DNA from: Sphingomicrobium aestuariivivum
Lineage (GTDB): Bacteria > Pseudomonadota > Alphaproteobacteria > Sphingomonadales > Sphingomonadaceae
Assembly: GCF_024721585.1 (NCBI RefSeq)
Contig: NZ_CP102629.1
Location: forward strand, 1,364,001-1,428,000
Reading direction: 5' to 3'
Length of the DNA stretch: 64,000 nucleotides
Positions 47,372-55,437 of this stretch are shown in pieces (positions within the stretch are counted from its first letter, which is position 1; every line of letters starts with the position of its first letter). The notes under the pieces are model-generated. The model was not told the origin of the DNA. It did not search any database and saw only the letters and a program-made list of their open reading frames with translations. Both the position numbers and the translations under genes were made by a program.

Positions 47372-47695
47372 ATGCAGTTCATGTTCAACACCGACAATAA
47401 TATCGACGGCACCGAAGCCGTCGCCGAGCGCATCGAGACCGGCATTCGCGGCACGCTGTCGCGCTTCGAGGACCAGCTCACCCGCGTCGTTCTCCACGTG
47501 AACCAGGAAACCGACGAGCATTATACCGCTTCGCTGGAAGCCCGCATCGAGGGCCAGCAGCCCCAAGCCGTCACCGCCGACGGCGGCAGCGTCGACGGCG
47601 TCGCCATGGAAGCGGGCGAGAAGATGGAGCGCCTCCTCACCAGCCACTTCGGCAAGCTCAACGACCGCCGCCCCGAACCCGACACCATCGGCTAA
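47372..47695 (+). CDS. hpf: Ribosome hibernation-promoting factor, HPF/YfiA family
   Basis: 107-residue short-form factor that binds the 30S decoding region of idle ribosomes. Pattern MQFMFNTDNNIDG, RIETGIRGTLSRFEDQLTRVVLHVNQ, YTASLEARIEGQQPQAVTADGGSVDGVAMEAGEKMERLL fits the beta-alpha-beta3-alpha fold. AAGGAA lies a few bases before the ATG. The C-terminal dimerisation domain of long HPF is absent. A terminator follows. Confidence 0.85.
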   Translation: MQFMFNTDNNIDGTEAVAERIETGIRGTLSRFEDQLTRVVLHVNQETDEHYTASLEARIEGQQPQAVTADGGSVDGVAMEAGEKMERLLTSHFGKLNDRRPEPDTIG

Positions 47696-47724
47696 AGGCC
47701 GGCACCACCTGCAACATCACGAAA

Positions 47725-47751
47725 GGCGGCGTCCCCGGGGCGCCGCCTTTT
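47725..47751 (+). terminator. hpf terminator
   Basis: GGCGGCG, loop TCCCCGGGG, CGCCGCC, then TTTTC. Perfect 7-bp stem, 29 bases after the stop. Confidence 0.88.
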
Positions 47752-47966
47752 CTCATCCTCGGCGCGCCGATATGGGCGCCCCTGCCCCCTCGCGCCGCCT
47801 TGTATTCCCCCCGCCCCTCCCCATATCGCTTGGGCTACCAGTCGCAATCGACGGTTGCGGGGATCGCGTCCCATTTTCCCTTCATCTTTCCGTTCCGCCT
47901 CCTAGCGCGCGCACGTGCGGTCGCTTCCGGCTTCTCGGCGCAACCACGATGACGAAGGGACTTTGC

Positions 47967-48212
47967 ATGCCGAACATCGGCCTCATCCAGACATTCGACC
48001 CCACCCGCGGTACCGGGACGATCCTGCCCGAAGAGGGCGGTTCGCTGCTCCTCTTCTCGCGCAGCGAACTCGTCGACCCCCACCGCGCCCCCCGGCCCGA
48101 CCAGCGCTATCTCTATGACGTGAGCGCACTCTCGAGCGGGCAGAGGCGCGCCGTCAACCTGCGCCGCGAAGGTCGGGAAGGCCATCCGGGGGCGACCCCG
48201 GTCCACCGCTAG
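47967..48212 (+). CDS. Degenerate cold-shock-domain-like protein
   Basis: 81 residues. IGLIQTFDPTRGTGTILPEEGGSLLLFSRSELVD can be laid over the canonical GTVKFFNADKGYGFISPENGG of the CspA-type protein encoded 0.9 kb downstream, and QRRAVNLRREG over its last strand. The RNA-binding aromatic residues (FF, YGF, FVH) are mostly replaced, so nucleic-acid binding may be lost or altered. ATG 47967 is chosen because GAAGGGAC lies about 7 bases upstream; an ATG at 47949 lacks such a site. Function unknown. Confidence 0.6.
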   Translation: MPNIGLIQTFDPTRGTGTILPEEGGSLLLFSRSELVDPHRAPRPDQRYLYDVSALSSGQRRAVNLRREGREGHPGATPVHR

Positions 48213-48252
48213 CAACGCCTCCCCGCCCTCTTCCCCACGATTGGAAACAGTG

Positions 48253-48492
48253 ATGGACTATAACCGCTTCTACCAGCTCTACCGTGCCCGCGCCGCCAAC
48301 GAGAACGACCACCCGCCCGGCACCGCGCCCCCGGCGCCCCGCGCCACCCCGCCGGTCAATGCGTGGGAGGAAGAGGGCGGCGCGCTCGGCAGCGATCCGC
48401 GCGCTTCGATCGCCGAGGCACTGGCGCGGCAGGCCCGCCGCGCGCTCGAACGCGCCCGTGCGGTCACGCCGCTGCCACGTCGCACCGACTAA
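48253..48492 (+). CDS. Hypothetical small protein (79 aa)
   Basis: Not recognised. Starts MDYNRFYQLYRARAANEND, followed by a Pro-rich disordered stretch, an acidic patch NAWEEEGG and an amphipathic basic helix ASIAEALARQARRALERARAV. A TTG at 48241 would add four residues. It lies 40 bases after the degenerate cold-shock gene on the same strand. Codon pattern agrees with the genome, but conservation is untested. Confidence 0.5.
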   Translation: MDYNRFYQLYRARAANENDHPPGTAPPAPRATPPVNAWEEEGGALGSDPRASIAEALARQARRALERARAVTPLPRRTD

Positions 48493-48524
48493 GGGCGACC
48501 CACGCCGACGCGCGCGCCTTGGCC

Positions 48525-48593
48525 CAGCGCCGCGTCGAGCGTGATCTCGCAGTCGAGCAGCTTGGACAGCGGGCAATTTTCCTTCGCTTCGCT
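48525..48593 (-). pseudogene. Broken copy of the osmC 3' end
   Basis: On the minus strand this piece translates to SEAKENCPLSKLLDCEITL followed by DAAL, nearly identical to the C terminus of the intact OsmC gene 0.5 kb away (GEAKENCPLSKLLDCEITLEANL). Homology stops sharply on the upstream side, and the reading frame has no OsmC sequence before it. It contains the second catalytic-type Cys region (CPLSK) but nothing else of the enzyme. Same orientation as the intact gene. Confidence 0.8.
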
Positions 48594-48826
48594 CCGCAAG
48601 CGATAGGGGCAGCGACCCGCGATTAGGTGATCCCGCCTTTCCGTGCTACACGGTCCCCGCTGACGTCGACCTTTGCGACGGATTCGTTTTTTGACTGCCG
48701 CCGTCTGTGCCCTTGGCACCCCGGCGTTAAACAGACTTCGACTTCCCTTCAAACGACACGAATACGCATCCCCATCCGCACTGTCGCGGGTGGGTCAACG
48801 ACACGTTCTTTGAAAGGAACTCGACC
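48594..48826 (+). promoter_or_regulatory. Upstream region of the cold-shock gene
   Basis: No gene seen. This stretch between the osmC remnant and the cold-shock protein start contains moderately A+T-rich segments (48660-48690 and 48755-48780) and ends with TTTGAAAGGAACTCGACC before the ATG, giving an AAAGGA Shine-Dalgarno. A long 5' leader, as in other csp genes, is plausible but no exact promoter is called. Confidence 0.4.
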
Positions 48827-49039
48827 ATGGCCAACACCGGCACCGTGAAATTCTTCAACGCCGACAAGGGCTACGGCTTCATCTCGCCCGAAAACGGCGG
48901 CGGCGACGCCTTTGTCCACATCACCGCCGTCCACGCTGCGGGCCTCGACGGCCTGCGCGAAGGCGACAAGGTGAACTACGAGCTCGAAACCGGCCGCAAC
49001 GGCAAGGAAAGCGCCTGCAACCTGTCGATGGCCGACTAA
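48827..49039 (+). CDS. CspA-family cold-shock protein
   Basis: 70-residue nucleic-acid-binding OB-fold protein. RNP1 KGYGFISPE and RNP2 DAFVHIT are intact, with GTVKFFNADKG at the start. AAAGGA lies about 10 bases before the ATG. Likely an RNA chaperone. Followed by a strong terminator shared with the convergent osmC gene. Confidence 0.96.
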   Translation: MANTGTVKFFNADKGYGFISPENGGGDAFVHITAVHAAGLDGLREGDKVNYELETGRNGKESACNLSMAD

Positions 49040-49065
49040 CCGCAAGGCTCTTGCGAGACAGTGAA

Positions 49066-49105
49066 AGGCCCCCGCGCTCCCCAACGGCAGCGCGGGGGCC
49101 TTTTT
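49066..49105. terminator. Terminator after the cold-shock gene
   Basis: AGGCCCCCGCGCT, loop CCCCAACGGC, AGCGCGGGGGCCT then TTTT. 13-bp perfect stem. Convergent osmC ends 5 bases beyond it and may use it as well, although the A run on its other side is short. Confidence 0.93.
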
Positions 49106-49109
49106 CGTG

Positions 49110-49541
49110 TCAGCCCTCGAGGTTCGCCTCGAGCGTGATCTCGCAGTCGAGGAGCTTCGACAGCGGGCAATTCTCCTTCGCCTCGCCCGCGATCTTGTGA
49201 AATTCCTCCGCGCCGATCCCCGGCACGCTGGCGTTCAGGGTCAGCGCAGACTTTGTCACCGTGAACCCCTCGCCCTGTTTCTCGAGCGTCACTTCGCACT
49301 TGGTATCGAGCTGCCCGTCTTCATAGCCCGCCTTGGCGAGGCCAAAGCTCGTCGCCATCGTGAAACAGGCCGCATGCGCCGCGCCGATCAGCTCTTCGGG
49401 GTTGGTGCCGGGCTCGTCCTCGAAGCGGGTGTTGAAGCCGTAGGGCTGCGCATCGAGCGCCCCGCTCCCGGTCCAGATATGGCCCTTGCCCTCCTTGCCC
49501 ATGCCTTCATAGCGCGCCGAGGCGTGGTTGGTCGTCTGCAT
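49110..49541 (-). CDS. OsmC family peroxiredoxin
   Basis: 143-residue thiol peroxidase of the OsmC/Ohr superfamily that reduces organic hydroperoxides. The two redox Cys are in AAHAACFTMA (about residue 59) and NCPLSKLL (about 125). NPEELIGAAHAACF is the family signature. ATG 49541 was chosen because AGGAG lies about 9 bases upstream and the N terminus MQTTNHASARYEGMGKEGKG is the usual OsmC opening. A remnant of its 3' end lies at 48525-48593. Confidence 0.92.
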   Translation of the reverse strand: MQTTNHASARYEGMGKEGKGHIWTGSGALDAQPYGFNTRFEDEPGTNPEELIGAAHAACFTMATSFGLAKAGYEDGQLDTKCEVTLEKQGEGFTVTKSALTLNASVPGIGAEEFHKIAGEAKENCPLSKLLDCEITLEANLEG

Positions 49542-49631
49542 GTCGTCTCGCTCCTGTCCTACACCCCGCCCCCTGCGATATGAGGGGGCGATGACCCTCT
49601 TCCATCGCCGCCCCCCCCGCCAAAGTTCCCG

Positions 49632-49649
49632 AAGTGGACAAAGTGGACA
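49632..49649. repeat. Tandem 9-bp direct repeat in the osmC upstream gap
   Basis: AAGTGGACA occurs twice head to tail. It lies in the 406-base gap (49542-49947) between divergent osmC and the small exported protein gene. The rest of the gap has a C8 run (about 49611-49618), a TTGGTTAACGATT segment (49691-49703) and no supported gene. Confidence 0.5.
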
Positions 49650-49947
49650 CTGTTCGGAATTGCGTCCGACAGCCGGCATTCACCCAACCTTGGTTAACGA
49701 TTTCTCGCAAAACCCCCTCCCTGGCGCCGGAAGGCTTCCGCCGGCCCGATTAACGTCCAGAGAGGGTGGAAGGTAACGGGACAATGGTTTCAACAGCTCA
49801 CCGCCACCAGCACTCGGTTCACCGCTAACCCGTATACGGCTTACTTTTGCCGGTCGGCCTGCCGGTAGAATGAGGGTCACCAACCGTGGGGAGACGGTGC
49901 GGCAGGCTGCGTGGGGCGGCGCCCGCACCGGAAAAGGGAGACGAACC

Positions 49948-50292
49948 ATGAGGAAGACGATGATGCTGGCCCTCGCGGCCACGACGCTGCTGGCCACCGG
50001 CACCGCGCAGGCGGCAAGCGCCGACAAGCCCATTGCCAAGGCCGCCGCGCCCGAACAGTGGCGCGCCGCCTATGCGCCGCAGATCGCGCAGCACGAGGCC
50101 ACGCTGGCGCAGGCCAAGGCGCGCTTCGACGTCGTCATCGACAGTGCCGAATCCTCCTCGCTCGACATCGAGCGCGCCGAGATCCGCTACAACGAAGCGC
50201 GCGCCGACTATCACTATCACATGGACCGCCTGCGCGCCGAGCATGACCGCGCCAACCGCGGCACCGCGCTCGTCGCCGCCGCGGCACGCTAA
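49948..50292 (+). CDS. Hypothetical exported coiled-coil protein (114 aa)
   Basis: Signal peptide MMLALAATTLLATGTAQA with a likely Ala-x-Ala cleavage. The mature protein is highly charged and helical (HEATLAQAKARFDVVIDSAE, IERAEIRYNEARADYHYHMDRLRAEHD), probably a short coiled coil in the periplasm. ATG 49948 is supported by AAAGGGAG about 8 bases upstream. Not recognised by family. Confidence 0.75.
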   Translation: MRKTMMLALAATTLLATGTAQAASADKPIAKAAAPEQWRAAYAPQIAQHEATLAQAKARFDVVIDSAESSSLDIERAEIRYNEARADYHYHMDRLRAEHDRANRGTALVAAAAR

Positions 50293-50314
50293 CCCGCGAC
50301 TTGCCGGGCCGGCT

Positions 50315-51052
50315 CTACGCCTTCACCCAGCTCTTGGCATCCTCGAGCTCGGACAGGACGAAGAGCCGGCTTTCGACATCCCACATCGGCGCGAACAGCT
50401 TGGCCGCCCGCCGGATCCAGCCGATGTCGGTGACCAGCCCCACCTTCTTGAAATTGCGGATGTGGCCGAGCCCGAATTTCGCATCCGCCCACGCCGCATC
50501 GGCGCTATAGCCGGTGTAATCGTCATCAAGCACCACGAGCATCTTCACCTGCTCACGCTCTTCCAGCGCCTTCTCGATCATCGGCACCAAAGTTTCCTTG
50601 TAATCGGCCGCCGTGATGATGCCGACCGCGCGTACCCCGATGACGTCGCGGGGCAGCCCCTCGATCGGCTCGAACCGACCCGGATCGTCCTTCGCCGCCT
50701 TTGCCCAGTCGATGGCAGCGCCCTTCTTGTCGGCGGGGAAGTGGCGGACCTTGGCGGCGGCGAACATGTCGGCCATCTGCGGCGCGAGGCCGACCAGTGC
50801 CCCGTCGCCGACCACCGCGACCTTGCGGATGATCTTGTGATGGACCTGGACGAAATGGAAATGCCGCCCCATCGCGGCAAAGCTTTCCCAGTGCGGCAGG
50901 TGATCGAGCAGGACGACGAGGCTCGGCACCACGTCATGCTCGTTGATGCTCCCGTCGATCGCCGCCTCGAGCGCCTCGAAGTCGCTGGTGTTGAGCGCGC
51001 CCTCCGGCGTCAGGACGGCAACCTTGGGATCGGAAAGGTCGATGTTCAGCAT
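50315..51052 (-). CDS. SpoIIAA-like (STAS-related) protein with two tandem domains
   Basis: 245 residues made of two SpoIIAA-like (PF11964-type) units: residues about 1-115 (VAVLTPEGALNTSDFEALEAAID ... HIIRK-type strand VHHKIIRKVAVVGD) and about 130-245 (IGVRAVGIITAADYKETLVPMIEKAL ... IRNFKKVGLVTDIGWIRR). Such proteins usually have one unit of about 120 residues, so this is a duplication. ATG 51052 is fixed by AAGGAGG about 6 bases upstream. Cytosolic; function unknown. Confidence 0.82.
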   Translation of the reverse strand: MLNIDLSDPKVAVLTPEGALNTSDFEALEAAIDGSINEHDVVPSLVVLLDHLPHWESFAAMGRHFHFVQVHHKIIRKVAVVGDGALVGLAPQMADMFAAAKVRHFPADKKGAAIDWAKAAKDDPGRFEPIEGLPRDVIGVRAVGIITAADYKETLVPMIEKALEEREQVKMLVVLDDDYTGYSADAAWADAKFGLGHIRNFKKVGLVTDIGWIRRAAKLFAPMWDVESRLFVLSELEDAKSWVKA

Positions 51053-51144
51053 GGCATCCTCCTTGATGGCCGATGCCATAGCATGGCGGGCGACTTGCCC
51101 GCCTTGATCGCCGTCAACCTCCTGCGATCAGGGCAGAAAGCCGG

Positions 51145-51594
51145 TCAGGCGAAGGCGGGCTTTGCGGACGGTCGGCGCAAGCGGCGCGCCTGCCACAGGA
51201 CGAGCCAGCCGGCGATCGTCGCGCCCCAGAGCCAGAGCTTGGGGTTGATCTCGAGGAAGTTGACGAACAGCAGCCCATGAATGCCAAGATAGGCAGCAAG
51301 GAAGCCGAGCCCGCCACGCTGCAGGAGGTAGCGTCCCGCGCCAGCGAGCAGCAGCGCGCCCATCGCCATGATGACGAGAAAATAGGCGGTCGGGCTCATC
51401 GCGAAGATCGCGACCGCATTCTTGCGCTCGAGGAAGGCGGTGACCTCGGCGACCGGCTCCGCCAGCCAGGCCGTCTCGACCATGCCCATGCTCTGTAGCG
51501 TGAGCAGCGCACCGACCCCTAGGCGGACGAGGCCGAAGAGGAGGAAAGCGAGCGCAATGGCGAGTGCGGCATAATGCCAAAATCGTGCGGCCAT
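51145..51594 (-). CDS. Hypothetical membrane protein (149 aa)
   Basis: Four hydrophobic segments (residues about 8-30, 62-85, 92-110 and 117-135) and a basic Arg/Pro-rich C terminus (WQARRLRRPSAKP). Not recognised. It lies between the SpoIIAA-like gene and a lipoprotein gene on the same strand, each with gaps of 40-95 bases. Confidence 0.7.
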   Translation of the reverse strand: MAARFWHYAALAIALAFLLFGLVRLGVGALLTLQSMGMVETAWLAEPVAEVTAFLERKNAVAIFAMSPTAYFLVIMAMGALLLAGAGRYLLQRGGLGFLAAYLGIHGLLFVNFLEINPKLWLWGATIAGWLVLWQARRLRRPSAKPAFA

Positions 51595-51635
51595 GCTGTA
51601 TTGCTAGGGCAACACAGGGGAGGAGGCAAGCTTGC

Positions 51636-52223
51636 TCATCCGCCCCACGGCGGCGGCGGGGCGGGGACCGGCTCGGTGAGGTCGAATTCGGCGCGGAAAT
51701 AACGGCCCGTCGGGCGGCGCAGTTCGTAGGCGAAGGTCTCCGCCCCGATCTCCATCGCCCAGACGTTGACGGTCGAAGCGGACAGGCCCTCGGCCTCGAA
51801 CAGCGCGACGCTTTGCGCATCGACCGGGAATGACTGCCGCGCGGCAGTGCCGTCTGTGACGCTCGTCCCGCCATACATGGTCACCGCATCGGGCGAGCCG
51901 TCCTCGTGCCGGTGGTCGTGCTTGAGCTCGAGCCGGTCATCGCCGACCCGCGAGACCACCCAGGTGCGCGAGCGATCCTCGCCCACGCTCAGGGGGATGC
52001 GGATGACGTCGTCGGTACAGTCGGCGAGATGCATGACGAGCCGTTCGCCGTCCCAGCCACCATCGCCGCCGTCGTCGGCGACAGCGCGGCCGGCATAGGC
52101 TTTGCCGCAATGCGCGCTCAATGCCTCGAAAAACCCGGCGGCCGGGGCCTGCTGGATGGGCTCCACGCTGGCACAGCCGGCCAGTGCCGCCGCCCCGCTC
52201 ACTATCCCTGCCAACATCCGCAT
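51636..52223 (-). CDS. Hypothetical lipoprotein (195 aa)
   Basis: Lipobox signal peptide MRMLAGIVSGAAALAGC. The mature protein has a Cys-containing ALSAHCGKAYAGRAV segment, WDGERLVMHLADCTDD, then RTWVVSRVGDDRLELKHDHRHEDG. I recall this pattern in hypothetical proteins of marine and soil Proteobacteria. ATG 52223 has AGGAGC about 6 bases upstream. It ends in a Pro/Gly tail. Function unknown. Confidence 0.8.
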   Translation of the reverse strand: MRMLAGIVSGAAALAGCASVEPIQQAPAAGFFEALSAHCGKAYAGRAVADDGGDGGWDGERLVMHLADCTDDVIRIPLSVGEDRSRTWVVSRVGDDRLELKHDHRHEDGSPDAVTMYGGTSVTDGTAARQSFPVDAQSVALFEAEGLSASTVNVWAMEIGAETFAYELRRPTGRYFRAEFDLTEPVPAPPPPWGG

Positions 52224-52418
52224 GCCCCGCTCCTGTCCTGTTAACCGGCCTGCATGATAGCCTTCCCCCGGCCGCTGCCAACCGCTCGCCGTAATCTTCG
52301 CCAAACGGGCCGCCCGACCTCCTCGACGACGAGGCCTCCTCGTTCGACCGGCGGGCTGGCAGACGAGGAAGGACAATGTAAAAATCGACGCACGCGATCC
52401 TCTCCCGGGAGCCCGACC

Positions 52419-53255
52419 ATGTTCACGCTGTTTGCCGCCGCTATCCTCTCGATCGTGCCGGGCGACGCACAGGACCCGATCGTCGTGACCGGGACGATGT
52501 CCTTCGAAGAGCGGATCGACGACTATGTCTCGACACTCTCGGCAGTCGAGAGTTTCAGCCCCATGTCGCGCTACGAGGAAGGCAAATATTGCCCCCGCGT
52601 CATCGGCCTGTCGCCCGCCACGAATGCCGCGATCGAACAGCGCATGCGCACGGTAGCGGACGCGATCGGCGTGAAGCCCGCAGGCGAGGATTGCTGGACC
52701 AGCGCGCTGGTCGTGATCGCCGAGGATCGCGCCGCGATGTTCGAGACGTTCAAGAAGGAACATGGCCGCTACTTTCGCACGCTGTCGCGCGACCCGATCG
52801 ACTATCACGGGATGGAGGATGATGTCCTGTCCTGGTCGATCCTCGCGCGCATCGATCGAAATGGCGGCGTGCTGCCACGCGGCCGGAATGGCCCGGCAAG
52901 GGTCGAGGTGCCCACTGGAATGACGCGAACGCAAGCCGCGACCCGCGAGGTCGTGGCCATGTCGGTGGTTCTCGTCGACATCGACGCCATCACCGGCCTG
53001 TCGACGACGCAGGTCGCCGACATGGCACTGATGCGCACGCTCATCGACGGCGACCCCGCGCGGCTCGCCAATCCCGACAGCATCCTTGCCGTCACCGATG
53101 CGGTGGAGGGCGAGAGCGCTCCCGCTTCGCTGACGCAATGGGATTTCGCCTATCTGAAGGCACGTTACGCGTCCGAGCCGTGGCTCCTGGGTCGCAGCCA
53201 ACGCGCGCAGATCCGCGGCGACATGCGCCGGACGTTGTTGCCGCAGGGCGACTAG
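52419..53255 (+). CDS. Hypothetical exported protein (278 aa)
   Basis: Short N-terminal signal MFTLFAAAILSIVPGDA, then DPIVVTGT, a segment KYCPRVIGLSPATNAAIEQRMRTVADAIGV, GEDCWTSALVVIAEDRAAMF and a C-terminal SLTQWDFAYLKARYAS. The two Cys may pair. The style is that of an uncharacterised family common in sphingomonads. ATG 52419 follows a CGGGAG stretch by about 8 bases. Divergent from the lipoprotein gene. Function unknown. Confidence 0.75.
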   Translation: MFTLFAAAILSIVPGDAQDPIVVTGTMSFEERIDDYVSTLSAVESFSPMSRYEEGKYCPRVIGLSPATNAAIEQRMRTVADAIGVKPAGEDCWTSALVVIAEDRAAMFETFKKEHGRYFRTLSRDPIDYHGMEDDVLSWSILARIDRNGGVLPRGRNGPARVEVPTGMTRTQAATREVVAMSVVLVDIDAITGLSTTQVADMALMRTLIDGDPARLANPDSILAVTDAVEGESAPASLTQWDFAYLKARYASEPWLLGRSQRAQIRGDMRRTLLPQGD

Positions 53256-53330
53256 CGGCGCCCGCGTCCACCCTTCCTTAACCTCGCCGATTTACCCCCG
53301 ACACAACTGGAACTGCGTGCGGATGGGAAG

Positions 53331-54587
53331 ATGGGGCGAGAGGAACGGCTGAACGTGGCCGGACAGGAGGTGGCCGATGCGGTCCATCACCCGGGCTATG
53401 TCCATATCCCGAGCGCGGGCACCGAAGGCGTGCGCTCCTATCGCGAGCCGCCCGAGCCGCATCCCGCCCAGCTCACCTTCCTCACGCCTGAGGGCGAACA
53501 TGGCTATGTAGAGCGGCTACGCGGCCTCCTGATCGACGGCCGCTTCGACGAAGCCGCCCGCATCCTCGAGACCGACCTTGCCCCCTTCGAGGGCCGCATC
53601 GCCAAGCTTTGCAAGGCCACCCGTGTCGAGGATATCGTCATCGAAGGGTGGGAGGATCTCGAAGAGATCATCGCCGAATTCGAGGGCCCGCCGATCAGTG
53701 CGATCACCGCGGGGCTGGGCAACGAACCCGACCTCGTCTTCGACCTCACCAAGGAGCATGAGCCAACGCTCATCTTCGCGCTCTATTCGGACGACATGTT
53801 CGATTTCTCGGCGCTGTCGGACGAGCAGCTGCTCGACCAGTGCATGAGCGAATGCCCGGGCTGGGTCGGGCATGAAGAGGACGTGGAATTCTACGTCAAC
53901 ATCGAGGGGCTCGCGCCGCTCAACACCGCGCTCATCCAGTGCAAGCACATCCACTTCCTGCGCGACGGGCGCGACGGGGTCGAGGGCCGCGCGCCCGGCG
54001 GCTATGTCGAATATCAGCTCGGCTGCTGGCTGCGCGCCACGCGCTTCCTGCAGGCGATCGACGCCAAGGTGAAGAAGGTCGGCCTGCCCAAGGGCGTGCG
54101 GCTGATCACCGGCCTCATCGGCATGAACGCCGACCTGGCCACGCTGCTCGGCCAGCGCAAGGCACCGGCCGCGCCCTCGATGCTGGCGCAGAAGGGCGGC
54201 GCGAAGGGCAGCAGCGAGGACCAGTTTGCCACGCTGACGATGAAGAAATGGGTGCCCAAGCACGACCCGCTTGCCGACATGGAGTCGGGATCGAGCCTCC
54301 GGCAGCGCATCGCCGCCAGCGAGGAGGAAGCGCCCGCGCCCCAGCCGGCACCGACGCCTGCGCCGGCGCCCGTCGCCTCGGCGCCGTCCGCTCAGTCCTA
54401 CCGACCGCAGCCGCAGCCGCAGCAGCCGGCGGAGCATATGATGGTGTCGGCGCCGGTCGCGCCGCCCGCCACCGCGCCCGATGCCAGCGTCTTCGACCCG
54501 CGCCCTGCGCCCGAGCCCGCCGAGCCCGCGCGCCCGCGTGGCGGCTTCCTCAAGCGGCTGTTCCAGCGGCGCCGGAAGAAGGACTAG
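53331..54587 (+). CDS. Hypothetical cytosolic protein with Pro/Gln-rich linker and basic tail (418 aa)
   Basis: Not recognised. Residues about 50-280 form a conserved-looking globular part with an acidic character (DIVIEGWEDLEEIIAEFEG, SDEQLLDQCMSECPGW, LITGLIGMNADLATLLGQRK). Residues about 330-400 are low complexity (Pro, Ala, Gln). The last 20 residues are strongly basic (FLKRLFQRRRKK), possibly binding membrane or nucleic acid. No signal or membrane segment. It converges on the GFA gene with a 4-base overlap of stops. Confidence 0.75.
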   Translation: MGREERLNVAGQEVADAVHHPGYVHIPSAGTEGVRSYREPPEPHPAQLTFLTPEGEHGYVERLRGLLIDGRFDEAARILETDLAPFEGRIAKLCKATRVEDIVIEGWEDLEEIIAEFEGPPISAITAGLGNEPDLVFDLTKEHEPTLIFALYSDDMFDFSALSDEQLLDQCMSECPGWVGHEEDVEFYVNIEGLAPLNTALIQCKHIHFLRDGRDGVEGRAPGGYVEYQLGCWLRATRFLQAIDAKVKKVGLPKGVRLITGLIGMNADLATLLGQRKAPAAPSMLAQKGGAKGSSEDQFATLTMKKWVPKHDPLADMESGSSLRQRIAASEEEAPAPQPAPTPAPAPVASAPSAQSYRPQPQPQQPAEHMMVSAPVAPPATAPDASVFDPRPAPEPAEPARPRGGFLKRLFQRRRKKD

Positions 54588-55012
54588 GCGTCCAGCGCCT
54601 TTCGCAGCAGGGCGAGGCACTCCGCGCCCGTCTTGCGCGGTCGATCGCCCTCGAGGCTGTAATAGCCGGGCTTTTCGTCGATGAAGATTTCCTCGGCGCA
54701 GTCCTCGCTCGTATCGAGCGCGGGGAAGAGCCCCGCCATGAAGCTGCGCCCGCCCGAGGGCAGGAAATGGAAGAAAAGCGCGCTGCCGCACGAGCCGCAG
54801 AAGCCGCGCTCGGCATGATCGGAGCTGCGATAGGTGCGGACATGCTCCTCGCCCTCGAGCGTGAAGCCCTTTACCCCTTGGGTAGAGATATAGGGACCGC
54901 CCACCCATTGGCGGCATCTGGTGCAGTGGCAGACTTCGACCGAGCGGTCGGGCAGTTCGGCGCTCACCTTCACGCTACCGCACAGGCAGGCGCCTTCAAC
55001 ATGCACGCTCAT
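54584..55012 (-). CDS. GFA family (CENP-V/GFA domain) protein
   Basis: 142-residue zinc-binding protein of the glutathione-dependent formaldehyde-activating enzyme-like group. Zinc Cys motifs: CLCGSVK (about 8-14), CHCTRCRQW (about 27-35) and GFCGSCGS (about 72-79). Most members do not have proven activity on formaldehyde. ATG 55012 overlaps the stop of the Mpo1-like gene (ATGA). Confidence 0.9.
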   Translation of the reverse strand: MSVHVEGACLCGSVKVSAELPDRSVEVCHCTRCRQWVGGPYISTQGVKGFTLEGEEHVRTYRSSDHAERGFCGSCGSALFFHFLPSGGRSFMAGLFPALDTSEDCAEEIFIDEKPGYYSLEGDRPRKTGAECLALLRKALDA

Positions 55013-55341
55013 GACTTCACGCCCGCCCGCTCGAGCTCGGGGCCGAGGCGACCGGTCAGCCAGTACCACCACATGCGAAAGTCGGCGGCGAGCGACCAAC
55101 CGGGATATTTGAAGGTGGCGGGGCGGTTCTTCTCGACCCCGAAATGGCCGACCCAGGCGAAGAAATAGCCCGCCAGCGGCATGGCGAGGAGCAGCAGGAA
55201 ACTGCCGCTCCACAGCGCGTAGAGCGCGATGAGGACGACGAGGCTCGTGCCGATATAATGGAGCGCCCGTGTCTGCGGCTTACTATGCTCGCGCAAATAA
55301 TAGGGCCAGAAATCGGCGAAGCTCTGGATGCGGTCTGCCAT
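55009..55341 (-). CDS. Mpo1-like (DUF962) membrane protein
   Basis: 110 residues with two or three hydrophobic segments. FADFWPYYLREHSKPQTRALHYIGT at the N terminus and NRPATFKYPGWSLAADFRMWWYWLTG at the end are diagnostic of DUF962. Yeast Mpo1 is a dioxygenase of 2-hydroxy fatty acids in the sphingolipid degradation path. Sphingomonads make sphingolipids, so a similar role is attractive but unproven. Confidence 0.88.
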   Translation of the reverse strand: MADRIQSFADFWPYYLREHSKPQTRALHYIGTSLVVLIALYALWSGSFLLLLAMPLAGYFFAWVGHFGVEKNRPATFKYPGWSLAADFRMWWYWLTGRLGPELERAGVKS

Positions 55342-55437
55342 GGCGCGATCCTGCGCGCGGTCGAGGCGGCTGTCCATCCCCGGAACGGGGGGCGCGCGAG
55401 CCTCGTTCGGCAAGGAGGACAAAGGAGACTTTCCGCC

